Below, in pieces: positions 24,745 through 32,320 of a DNA stretch of 64,000 nucleotides. Every line of letters begins with the position of its first letter. Within the stretch, counting starts at the first letter, position 1. This DNA comes from Pseudomonadota bacterium (lineage in GTDB: Bacteria > Pseudomonadota > Alphaproteobacteria > Rhizobiales > Pleomorphomonadaceae). The stretch is from positions 47,694 through 111,693 of the forward strand of contig JAEZHI010000025.1 in the NCBI GenBank assembly GCA_023436885.1, written 5' to 3'. The notes beneath the pieces were generated by a model, which ran no database searches, had not been told where the DNA came from, and saw only the letters and a list, made by a program, of their open reading frames with translations. The translations under genes and the position numbers were made by a program.

Positions 24745-27066
24745 TCACTGGACGGTCGCCGAAGCCGCAAGATGCCGGCGCGGAAACAGCGGCTTCACCG
24801 TCGGCGCGCTGTCCGACGGGATGTCGCGCACCTGTGCCAGTTGGCGGATTTCGGCGAGGCCAAGCAGATAGCAGACGACAGATTCCGCGCCACTGTTCTC
24901 GTTGGCGCGGTCGGGATGCAAGCCGTCGCGGCAGCGACCCGTCCTGATATCGACCAGTGGGATGGAAAGGTCATTGGCGCCCATGAACCAGGCAAAGGCA
25001 CGCTCGGCCTCGATCTTCCATTTGAGGTTCTTGGTGGCATTCCACGCCACGACGCAGGCCGAAATCGTCGCGGCAGCTTCGAGGGGCTGTTGATCGAACG
25101 GCTGCGGCGGTTGGTGCAATTGCCCGAAGGAGTGCGACCCGACAGGGCGGAACACCCCCGAGGGCGCCGTCTGCATCGCCATCAGCCAATCGAGGGTGCG
25201 AAGGCCGGCCCGAACGAGGGCGCTGTCTCTCGTGGCGAGACCGGTGGCGATCAGGGCCTGGGGCAGACGCGCATTGTCATAGGCGAGCCCCTCCTCGAAC
25301 CATGTCCAATCGGGTGTCTCCGCCGCGGCGATCGCCTCCATCAGGCGGCCCGACAAGAGGGGCTGCAATCGGCCGGCCACCTCATCGTCAGGGTGGGCGG
25401 CAAGGAACGGAACGAGGCCCAGCAAGGCTGCAGCGAAGGCACGCGCAGAACGAAAGTCTTCGACCGCTGGCAGGGCTCTGGCAAAAAGCGCCGATGCCCA
25501 GCGCCGTCGCGACGGATCGGCTGCATGGCGGGCGCATTCGCCGAGAGCCCAGAGCGTCCGGCCGTGACTGTCTTCGGATCCGACGTCCTCCAGCCAACGA
25601 CGATCAAAGCTCATGAAATTGCGAAAGCGTCCGTTATCTGGATTGAAGGCATGCTGGACAAAGGCCGCGAGACGGTTCGCCACATGGTCCGGCAAAGCGA
25701 CTTCGCCGGCCTGCTCCAGGGCCGTTGCCAGCATCAGGCCACGGGCGTTGTCGTCGACGCAATAGCCATGGGCGCGGTCTGCGATCGTATGGACGGCGTG
25801 CTGGAAAAGACCGGTATCGTCGCACATCGACAAGAGATGATCGGTCCTGAGGTCAGGGATGCGGGTCACCGCCCGGGTGAGGGCGATGGGATCTTCAGTC
25901 GCGACCATGCGCTGCGAGCGCTGAGTGACCACGCCTTCGAACACCTTGATGTAGCGTTCGGCCGTGCGTTTCCAGGTCATGGAGCGGCTGCGCCGGTAGG
26001 CGCCGAGCGCCAGGTCCTGCCGCTTGCCATCGTCGGCAAGCAAACCGGCCACCGCCTTTCCGATCGCATCACGGTCGCTGAACGGCACCAGAATGCCGCC
26101 GCCGTCGGCGAGCAGTTCGGCCGCATGCCAATAGGGGGTCGAGACGACCGCCCGGCCCAGCCCGAAGCTGTAGGCTAGCGTGCCCGACGTCATCTGGGCC
26201 TCATTGAGATAGGGGGTCACGTAGACGTCGCACATCGAGATGCAGCGAAGCAGAGTCGTCTGGTCGACGAACTGATTGAGAAAGACCACGTGCTCGGAAA
26301 TGCCCAGCGCTTCGACGCGGGCAATCAGGCTCTTGCGATAGGCTTCGCCCTCGGTGCGAACCAGGCTCGGATGGGTGGCGCCGAGCACCACGTAAACGGC
26401 CGAAGGGCATGCCTTGAGGATGGTGGGCATGGCGTCGATCATCGTTTCGATGCCCTTGTTGGGCGACAGCAGGCCGAAGGTGAGAATGACCTTGCGGTCG
26501 TCATAACCCTCGGCGTGCTTGGTGCGATCCGACGTCTCGAAGGGCACGTCCGGTATGCCGTGCGGAATGACTTCGATCTTGTCCGCCGGCACGCCGTAAA
26601 TGTCCTCGAGCATCTGACGGCCCTTTTCGGCCATTACGATCACCCGTGCCGACACATCGGCAATTCGCTCGGTCACCAGACGCTGGGCAGCCGTGGGTTC
26701 GGCGAGCACCGTGTGCAGGGTGGTCACCACCGGGATCGTCAGGCGGGACAACAGAGGTAGGATGTGGCTGCCCGCCTCCCCACCGAAAATGCCGAACTCG
26801 TGCTGGAGTGAGACCACATCCACCTGATTGCTGTTCAGGATTTCGGCCGCGGCCAGATAGTCTTCCGGTCGATCCTCGTTGATCTCGACGCGGACGGTTT
26901 CGGGATAGGCGTAGGTCCGTCCGCCATCGTTCATCGCAACGATCGACGTGACAAGCCGCGGACGAACCGCGAGGACGGCTTGCTGAAGCTCGGTCGTAAA
27001 GGTGGCGATGCCGCACCGTCGAGGTAAGGAATTGCCGATGAAGGCAATTCGGTGGATCCTGGTCAT
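24745..27066 (-). CDS. GT4-family glycosyltransferase fused to a C-terminal (alpha/alpha)6-barrel-like domain
   Basis: A 773-residue two-part protein. Residues 1-390 are a GT-B glycosyltransferase of family 4: IAFIGNSLPRRCGIATFT at the N-terminus, SLQHEFGIFGGEAG, ILTFGLLSPNKGIETMIDA and a nucleotide-sugar pocket around YLNEAQMTSGTLAYSFGLGRAVVSTPYWHAAELL. Residues about 400-760 are all-helical with CVDDNARGLMLA, SEDSHGRTLWALGE and WFEEGLAYDNARLPQALI, like six-hairpin glycosidase folds. No signal peptide, so it is cytoplasmic. Such fusions occur beside GH130 mannoside genes elsewhere; none is present here. SD AGAAGGAA precedes ATG 27066. Donor and acceptor are unknown. Confidence 0.88.
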   Translation of the reverse strand: MTRIHRIAFIGNSLPRRCGIATFTTELQQAVLAVRPRLVTSIVAMNDGGRTYAYPETVRVEINEDRPEDYLAAAEILNSNQVDVVSLQHEFGIFGGEAGSHILPLLSRLTIPVVTTLHTVLAEPTAAQRLVTERIADVSARVIVMAEKGRQMLEDIYGVPADKIEVIPHGIPDVPFETSDRTKHAEGYDDRKVILTFGLLSPNKGIETMIDAMPTILKACPSAVYVVLGATHPSLVRTEGEAYRKSLIARVEALGISEHVVFLNQFVDQTTLLRCISMCDVYVTPYLNEAQMTSGTLAYSFGLGRAVVSTPYWHAAELLADGGGILVPFSDRDAIGKAVAGLLADDGKRQDLALGAYRRSRSMTWKRTAERYIKVFEGVVTQRSQRMVATEDPIALTRAVTRIPDLRTDHLLSMCDDTGLFQHAVHTIADRAHGYCVDDNARGLMLATALEQAGEVALPDHVANRLAAFVQHAFNPDNGRFRNFMSFDRRWLEDVGSEDSHGRTLWALGECARHAADPSRRRWASALFARALPAVEDFRSARAFAAALLGLVPFLAAHPDDEVAGRLQPLLSGRLMEAIAAAETPDWTWFEEGLAYDNARLPQALIATGLATRDSALVRAGLRTLDWLMAMQTAPSGVFRPVGSHSFGQLHQPPQPFDQQPLEAAATISACVVAWNATKNLKWKIEAERAFAWFMGANDLSIPLVDIRTGRCRDGLHPDRANENSGAESVVCYLLGLAEIRQLAQVRDIPSDSAPTVKPLFPRRHLAASATVQ

Positions 27067-27082
27067 GTGCGTTCCTTCTGGA

Positions 27083-27162
27083 CAGGCAGGTTCGGTTGTA
27101 GCCGATCAGGCAAGGTCGCCAAGACGATCGGCTGCGGTTACTCGGCCGGCTTCACCTGCCTG
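27083..27162. promoter_or_regulatory. nested stem-loop in the leader of the glycosyltransferase gene
   Basis: Outer arms CAGGCAGGT (27083-27091) and ACCTGCCTG (27154-27162) enclose AGCCGATC (27100-27107) and GATCGGCT (27126-27133). On the minus strand it follows the stop of the 87-residue gene and ends just before the glycosyltransferase SD, so it could end one transcript or shape the next. There is no T tract. Confidence 0.4.
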
Positions 27163-27176
27163 ACGCAGGACCGTGG

Positions 27177-27440
27177 TCATCGCGGGTTGGCATCGTTGGC
27201 GATCAAGGCGTCGAGTTCATCCTGGCTTATCGTGACAATCGACGTGGCCAATTGGGAAACCGACAGCGCAGGCAGATGCAGATGGATGGCCGTGCGCCTC
27301 GTCGCCACGAAGGAAAGCCCCTGGATGACTTCCATGTCGGACACCAGCCGATAGGTTCCTGCCGTCTGGGGTGCGTCGAAACCTTTCAGAACGAACGGGT
27401 GGTGAAAGGTGACGGTGGACTCGACTTCGCTGTCAGGCAT
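27177..27440 (-). CDS. conserved hypothetical 87-residue protein
   Basis: A small acidic beta-rich protein (TVTFHHPFVLKGFDAPQTAGTYRLVSDMEVIQGLSF followed by RRTAIHLHLPAL). No signal peptide or membrane span. Start ATG 27440 has GAGG six bases upstream; the frame runs further upstream but overlaps the next small gene. I recall similar short proteins of unknown role in rhizobia, but assign no function. It lies ten bases after the 46-residue gene and 110 bases before the glycosyltransferase, so it is probably co-transcribed with one or both. Confidence 0.7.
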   Translation of the reverse strand: MPDSEVESTVTFHHPFVLKGFDAPQTAGTYRLVSDMEVIQGLSFVATRRTAIHLHLPALSVSQLATSIVTISQDELDALIANDANPR

Positions 27441-27450
27441 GACGCCTCGC

Positions 27451-27591
27451 TCAGGATTTCGCTTTGGGCGAACGCCCGAGTGACGCACTATTGGCCAGCA
27501 ACGACGACGCGCCGGCAGTGACCGCCGGCTTTTTCTTGGTGCCCTTCGGCTTGCGAGCTTCCTTGTTGCCGCGCTTCTGTTCTTTAGCCAT
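27451..27591 (-). CDS. small basic conserved hypothetical protein (46 residues)
   Basis: A 46-residue lysine-rich protein starting MAKEQKRGNKEARKPKGTKK and ending SPKAKS. The MAKEQKRGNKEARKPK opening is a recognisable small family common in alpha- and betaproteobacteria, with no known function; the charge suggests nucleic-acid or ribosome association. AAGGA lies nine bases before ATG 27591. A perfect 10-bp hairpin is about 35 bases upstream. It is likely the first gene of a transcript with the 87-residue gene. Confidence 0.72.
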   Translation of the reverse strand: MAKEQKRGNKEARKPKGTKKKPAVTAGASSLLANSASLGRSPKAKS

Positions 27592-28170
27592 GGTCGAACA
27601 TCCTTCTCGGTTGGACGATGCTGTCGACAGTCGGAAAGCCTCCGACTGTCTGTCTCGCGATCGGCGCTTGACATTCGATCAACCCACCGGGAGCGCCTTC
27701 CGTCCCGGAAAGTGGCCGGCCCGCACAAGGCTCCTTAACGGCTAGAAAACCAGCAGTTAGATTGCGCAGGTCGTTGTATTAATATCTAAATCTGTCGGCC
27801 GAATTCTCGCAGACGCGAAATTCATTCCGAGAATTCAGCGACTCAGCAGCACGACAACATCAATTGAACTGGGTTTTAATTATTATTATTCAAGGGATGC
27901 GATTGATTTTTTTCGCAAATACTATATATTCAGAACCTAATGAGCTCTTCATGAGCAGAAAAGATCTCACTATTTTCCAAGCAGAATGGTTTTAAATGCT
28001 GCCTTGCGAGTGCGCTCGTTGCTAGCGCTGACCTTCTGCCGACATGTCTCGAATCTTCCACAGATCAATCGTTTTCCAGAAGGATCGCCAACGATGCCCG
28101 ACCCGTTTCTTCACGTCATTCCGATGGTGCGCTCGGCTGTCACCCCACCGACTACCGACAGGAGCACGCG
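27592..28170. other. 579-base intergenic region, AT-rich to the right
   Basis: No supported gene. The left end holds the 10-bp hairpin listed separately and the promoter of the small-protein genes. The stretch from about 27770 to 28000 is clearly AT-rich compared with the surroundings and contains the short palindromic GAGCTCTTCATGAGC. It may hold the promoter of the transglutaminase-like gene. Confidence 0.5.
27626..27650. promoter_or_regulatory. perfect 10-bp hairpin upstream of the small-protein gene
   Basis: GACAGTCGGA and TCCGACTGTC pair exactly across five bases, about 35 bases before the start of the 46-residue gene on the minus strand. It could be an operator or a leader hairpin; no poly-T follows on either strand. 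Confidence 0.45.
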
Positions 28171-28980
28171 ATGCTGATCCGATGTGGTTACGAGATCACC
28201 CTGACCTGCCCGCAACCCACCGCGCTGGTCTGCCTTCTGTCGACCCATGAAGATCGCGCGGCCGATGTCAGAAGCGCCGAAACAGCCTTCACCCGACCGG
28301 ATGTGCCCGTCTCCACCTATGTGGACCTGTTCGGAAATCGCTGCCGACGGCTTGTCGCGCCGGCGGGCGACTTCATGATGTGGGGCGACGTCACCGTCGA
28401 GGATGACGGCCAACCAGACGCCTTCGTTCCCGAGGCACGCGAAACGCCGGTGCCGGACCTGCCCGACGACTGCCTCGGCTACCTGATGGGCAGCCGCTAT
28501 TGCGAAACCGACCGTCTCAGCCAGACTGCCTGGGACCTGTTCGGCAAGACGCCGCCCGGTTGGGGACGCGTGCAGGCGATCTGCGACTTCGTAAACGCCC
28601 ACATCCGCTTCGACTACATGCAGGCCAGAGCCACGCGCACCGCCTTCGAGGCCTTCCACGAACGCGTCGGGGTGTGCCGCGATTTCGCACATCTGGCGCT
28701 GGCTTTCTGCCGAGCCCTCAATATCCCTGCCCGTTATGTGAACGGGTACCTGGGTGACATCGGCGTTCCCGTGCTCGATCCGATGGACTTCAGCGCCTGG
28801 ATCGAGGTTTTCCTCGATGGCGCTTGGTATACCTTTGATCCCCGCAACAACAGCCGCCGGATAGGCAGGATCGTCATCTCTCGCGGACGGGATGCCGCCG
28901 ACGTTCCCCTGTTCAATTCATTCGGCCCGCACGTCTTGAAAGCCTTCCGCGTCTGGACCTACGAGGTGCCGCAAGGCTAG
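28171..28980 (+). CDS. transglutaminase-like family protein
   Basis: A 269-residue cytoplasmic protein. An N-terminal beta-rich part (1-100) carries DLFGNRCRRLVAPAGDF, followed by the transglutaminase/protease-like core: GVCRDFAHLALAFCRALNIPARYV with the nucleophile Cys169, then PMDFSAWIEVFLDGAWYTFDPRNN with Asp223. The position where the core enzyme family has its catalytic His (in H-A-W) is Ser208. I believe this DFSAW form is common in the subfamily, so the chemistry may differ from a Cys-His-Asp peptidase. It could process peptides or be non-catalytic. It stands alone with no nearby partner genes such as a circularly permuted ATP-grasp. Confidence 0.88.
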   Translation: MLIRCGYEITLTCPQPTALVCLLSTHEDRAADVRSAETAFTRPDVPVSTYVDLFGNRCRRLVAPAGDFMMWGDVTVEDDGQPDAFVPEARETPVPDLPDDCLGYLMGSRYCETDRLSQTAWDLFGKTPPGWGRVQAICDFVNAHIRFDYMQARATRTAFEAFHERVGVCRDFAHLALAFCRALNIPARYVNGYLGDIGVPVLDPMDFSAWIEVFLDGAWYTFDPRNNSRRIGRIVISRGRDAADVPLFNSFGPHVLKAFRVWTYEVPQG

Positions 28981-29117
28981 GCCGGCGCCAATCCAACGAA
29001 AAGAAGCGCCGACTGCGACGAAAGGCTTGTTGGAAACGACACATTCGGCGAACGGCATGAAAAGCTTGTTTACGAAGTTCCACTAGGTCTCGGCTCATCC
29101 GCGTCTTGCAAGTCGGA

Positions 29118-29651
29118 ATGAGTCAAATGAAACCGCGTATTCGGCCGACATCCCAGGAAGTGACCTTCCGACCGGATGAAATCATCGTCTCGAAGACGGA
29201 CCTCAAGGGCCGCATCACCTACGCCAATCAGGTGTTCGCCCATGTTTCCGGCTTCAGCCGCGCCGAGCTGATGACCCAGCCCCATTCGATCATCCGCCAC
29301 CCGGACATGCCGCGCTGCGTGTTCAAGCTGTTGTGGGACCAGATCCAGGACGGGCACGAGGTGTTCGCCTACGTGAAGAATCTGGCCAAGAGCGGCGCCT
29401 ACTACTGGGTGTTCGCCCACGTGACGCCGTCCTATGACGCGACGGGCGCCATGGTCGGCTATCACTCCAACCGCCGCGTGCCCGACAGGCGCGTGGTGCA
29501 CGAGGTGATCGAGCCGCTCTACAATGATCTGCTCCGCATCGAAACCGCCGACAAAAGCGCCAAGGACGGGCTTGCCGCCTCATATGCTGCGCTGATCGAC
29601 ATCGTGAAATCCAAGGCAGCCAGCTATGACGAACTCATCTTCTCCCTTTGA
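29118..29651 (+). CDS. PAS-domain protein, sensory half of a split Aer-like receptor
   Basis: A 177-residue soluble protein with one PAS domain close to the E. coli Aer PAS: VTFRPDEIIVSKTDLKGRITYANQVFAHVSGFSRAELMTQPHSIIRHPDMP, then FAYVKNLAKSGAYYWVFAHVTP. In Aer this fold binds FAD and reads cell redox state. The C-terminal helix (about 120-177) would correspond to the F1 linker. The stop is 26 bases inside the next gene, which starts with a membrane hairpin, HAMP and signalling domain, so the two together equal one Aer. Start ATG 29118 is the first with local support. Confidence 0.88.
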   Translation: MSQMKPRIRPTSQEVTFRPDEIIVSKTDLKGRITYANQVFAHVSGFSRAELMTQPHSIIRHPDMPRCVFKLLWDQIQDGHEVFAYVKNLAKSGAYYWVFAHVTPSYDATGAMVGYHSNRRVPDRRVVHEVIEPLYNDLLRIETADKSAKDGLAASYAALIDIVKSKAASYDELIFSL

Positions 29652-30960
29652 GGCAATCGCGCCGGGAGCCTTCACGGCAGTGGCCGTACTGGCCGGCACC
29701 GTTTGCTCCGCAGCTGGCCAGACCGCGGCCACGTTCGTGTTCCTCGCCCTCGCCGCGCTGGGCGCCATGACGGCCTCCGTCCTCGCTTTCAGGACGCACG
29801 TCGCCATCCAATGCTCGGTCGGCGTGGCCAAGGCGCTCGCCAATGGCGATTTCGAAGCCCGCATCCTCGCCTACGACCAGCGGGGCGACGCCGGCGCGCT
29901 CACCGAAGCCCTCAACGACATGGCCGATCACATCGACGCCTTCGTCCGCGAGGCCAGCGCCTCGATGGATGCCGTTCGCCAGAACCGTTATTATCGCCGC
30001 ATATTGCCCAATGGCATGCAGGGTGCCCTGCTGCGCGCCACCCGCACCATCAACGACGCCAACGACGTGATCCAGCAACGGGTCGCCGCCTTCGATCAGT
30101 CCACCGACGATTTCAGCGCGGCTATCAACTCGGTCGTCGAAAGCCTCGTCGAGGCCTCGCACACCATGGGCACGACGGCGGCGCACCTCCGCGACGGCGC
30201 CAGCTCCACCGATCAGCACGCCAGCGACGCCGCCGCCACATCGAGGACCGCCTCGGACGACGTGGAAAAAGCGACGGAAGCCGCCGGCCGCCTGTCCGCA
30301 TCGGCTAGCGAATTCGGCGGCGAAGTCGAACGCTCCGCCGCCATTGCCCAGGGCGCCGTTGCCCGCGCCGAGGAAACGCGCCGCATCGTCGATGGCCTGT
30401 CCAGCGCTGCCGAGCGGATCGGCGCGGTTGTCGGCCTGATCGAACAGATCGCCAGCCAGACCAACCTGCTCGCCCTCAACGCCACCATCGAGGCGGCCCG
30501 CGCCGGCGAAATGGGCAAGGGCTTCGCGGTCGTGGCGCAGGAAGTCAAAACCCTCGCCTCGCAGACCGCGACGGCAACCAGCGAGATCGCCAGCAACATT
30601 GCCGAGGTACAGAGCGCGACCCGGGCGGCCGTGACCAGCATTGAAGGCATCGGCGGCACCATTGCCGAGATCCATGCCATCACCTCCGGCATGCGGGATT
30701 CGATCGAGGCGCAGATCAGGGAAACCTCGGAAATCGCCCATAACGTCGGCAGCGCCTTCGACGGCACGCGCCAGGTCTCCGACCGCATCTCCGGCATCAC
30801 CAGCACGGCGCATCAGACGGCCGACCTCGCGCAAGGCCTGCTCAAGGCCTCGAGCAATCTCTCCTCGGAAGGCGATCGCCTCGCCACCACCGTCCACGAT
30901 TTCCTCGTCCGCCTGCGTCGCGGTCCGCTCGACAAGCAACAGGCGGGAACCGCGGCCTGA
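29626..30960 (+). CDS. chemoreceptor with membrane hairpin, signalling half of the split Aer-like receptor
   Basis: A 444-residue protein. A hydrophobic hairpin of two close membrane segments (about 13-55) without a periplasmic domain is followed by HAMP (about 56-110) and a chemoreceptor signalling coiled coil (about 150-425) with the tip SQTNLLALNATIEAARAG. There is no ligand-binding domain of its own. It overlaps the PAS gene by 26 bases in the +1 frame, consistent with translational coupling and a physical PAS-HAMP complex as in Aer. No frameshift is needed: the ATG at 29626 is in place and both proteins have sensible ends. Confidence 0.92.
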   Translation: MTNSSSPFEAIAPGAFTAVAVLAGTVCSAAGQTAATFVFLALAALGAMTASVLAFRTHVAIQCSVGVAKALANGDFEARILAYDQRGDAGALTEALNDMADHIDAFVREASASMDAVRQNRYYRRILPNGMQGALLRATRTINDANDVIQQRVAAFDQSTDDFSAAINSVVESLVEASHTMGTTAAHLRDGASSTDQHASDAAATSRTASDDVEKATEAAGRLSASASEFGGEVERSAAIAQGAVARAEETRRIVDGLSSAAERIGAVVGLIEQIASQTNLLALNATIEAARAGEMGKGFAVVAQEVKTLASQTATATSEIASNIAEVQSATRAAVTSIEGIGGTIAEIHAITSGMRDSIEAQIRETSEIAHNVGSAFDGTRQVSDRISGITSTAHQTADLAQGLLKASSNLSSEGDRLATTVHDFLVRLRRGPLDKQQAGTAA

Positions 30961-31014
30961 CCAAGCGCGAGACTTGACGAGAACGATCCAGCAAAACAGC
31001 GGCGGCCGGAGGCT

Positions 31015-32046
31015 TTAGCCTGCGGTCGCGCCGGCCGCCTGGCGGAACGAAATAAGCCGCCGGCTTTGCTCGTCCCACAAGACGAGCTTCACGCAACTGA
31101 GGCTCTGCCGCAGCGTGATCCGGCCCATCTCGCCAAGCTCGGGGTGGTTTCGAAGGATTTCCGGAAGGCGATAATACGGAACCTTGCTCGCGAGATGGTG
31201 CACGTGGTGGATGCCGATGTTGGCGGTCATCCAACGCAGCACAGCGGGCAGATCGTAATGAGAGGCGCCGTAGAGGGCGGCTTTCGGAAACTGCCACTCC
31301 GGCTTCTTCGACCAGTGCGTCTCCTCGAACTGATGTTGCACATAGAACAGCCAGATGCCGATCGATCCCGCCAAAAGGACGATCGGCAGATGAACGAGGA
31401 GAAACGGCACGAGGCCGACCGCCCAGATCGCCAGCGCTCCGATCGCAAGGATCGCCAAGTTGGTCATCATAGTCGACATCCACGGGAGAACCCCGTCGCG
31501 CATCATGCCGAAGGGCAGGCGCTGCTTGAACAGGAACACCCAGGCAGGACCGACGCCGAACATCACCAGGGGATGGCGGTAAAGGCGGTATCCGAACCGT
31601 CCGCGTCGGGACCGCGCACGGTATTCCGCCACCGTCAGGGTGACGATGTCGCCGACGCCGCGCTCGTCGAGATTGCCGGCCGAGGCGTGATGCATGGCAT
31701 GTGCCCTGCGCCAATAGTCGTAAGGCGTCAGCGTGAGCACCCCGAGGATACGGCCTGTCCAATCATCGACACGCCGCCGCGCAAAGAAGGCCCCATGGCC
31801 GCAATCGTGCTGGATCATGAACAGGCGCACGAGAAACGCGGCGGCAGGGACGATCAGCAGCAAGCCCCACCAGATGCCGTAATGCACGGCCGCGCAGGCG
31901 AGAACCCAGAAGCCGACGAATGGAATGGCGGTCACCGCCAACTCGAAGGTGCTGCGGCCCGCGTGGGGCGTGCGATATTTCGCGAGGATCTTCAACCACG
32001 CCTTTTCCGAGCCTTCGGAAGTGTTGGAAATCGTATCTGCGGTCAT
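31015..32046 (-). CDS. membrane fatty acid desaturase
   Basis: A 343-residue integral membrane di-iron enzyme. It has the three histidine boxes of acyl-lipid desaturases: HDCGH (80-84), HAMHH (116-120) and HHVHH near 278. Hydrophobic segments lie at about 37-75 and 185-235, the topology of delta-12-like bacterial desaturases. It introduces a double bond into membrane lipid acyl chains using O2 and ferredoxin-type electrons, commonly for cold or fluidity adaptation. It is monocistronic; the upstream 270 bases include the truncated repeat at 32284. Confidence 0.93.
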   Translation of the reverse strand: MTADTISNTSEGSEKAWLKILAKYRTPHAGRSTFELAVTAIPFVGFWVLACAAVHYGIWWGLLLIVPAAAFLVRLFMIQHDCGHGAFFARRRVDDWTGRILGVLTLTPYDYWRRAHAMHHASAGNLDERGVGDIVTLTVAEYRARSRRGRFGYRLYRHPLVMFGVGPAWVFLFKQRLPFGMMRDGVLPWMSTMMTNLAILAIGALAIWAVGLVPFLLVHLPIVLLAGSIGIWLFYVQHQFEETHWSKKPEWQFPKAALYGASHYDLPAVLRWMTANIGIHHVHHLASKVPYYRLPEILRNHPELGEMGRITLRQSLSCVKLVLWDEQSRRLISFRQAAGATAG

Positions 32047-32283
32047 TGCGAATGGCCTGCCTTCCGAAGGGGCTATGGTGGGAAAATCGTGTACGGCACG
32101 CTGAAGGGGGCTTACTGCCTCGATCTTGCCGCTCGCCCAGGGCCCCGAACGCGCCGGCAGCGCGTGAACGCAACCGACTGAGGGGGCTGGTTGCCCATGG
32201 GACAGCCGCTTCAGAGACTATATCTCAAAATCTCCTAACCTGTCATCGCGCCCTTTTTGTGAGATTGCCCAAGAGAACGCCAC

Positions 32284-32320
32284 GATCAGGCAGAACGGCG
32301 CAATCGGCCCATATAGGGCT
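32284..32320. repeat. truncated right flank of the REPIN-like repeat
   Basis: GATCAGGCAGAACGGCGCAA followed by TCGGCCCATATAG matches the right flank shared by the full copies (CCTCAGGCAGAATGGAACAA, then TCGGCCGATAT). The paired 31-base arms are missing, so this is a remnant at the end of the MFS gene. Confidence 0.6.

Noticed and set aside
27522..27540. Plus-strand terminator-like GCCGGC hairpin with T5
   Set aside because: It falls inside the coding sequence of the 46-residue minus-strand protein (KKKPAVTAGA), so the pattern is explained by codons.
29635..30939. 434-codon minus-strand frame opposite the split-Aer signalling gene
   Set aside because: Shadow frame with no motif, while the opposite strand encodes a complete receptor.
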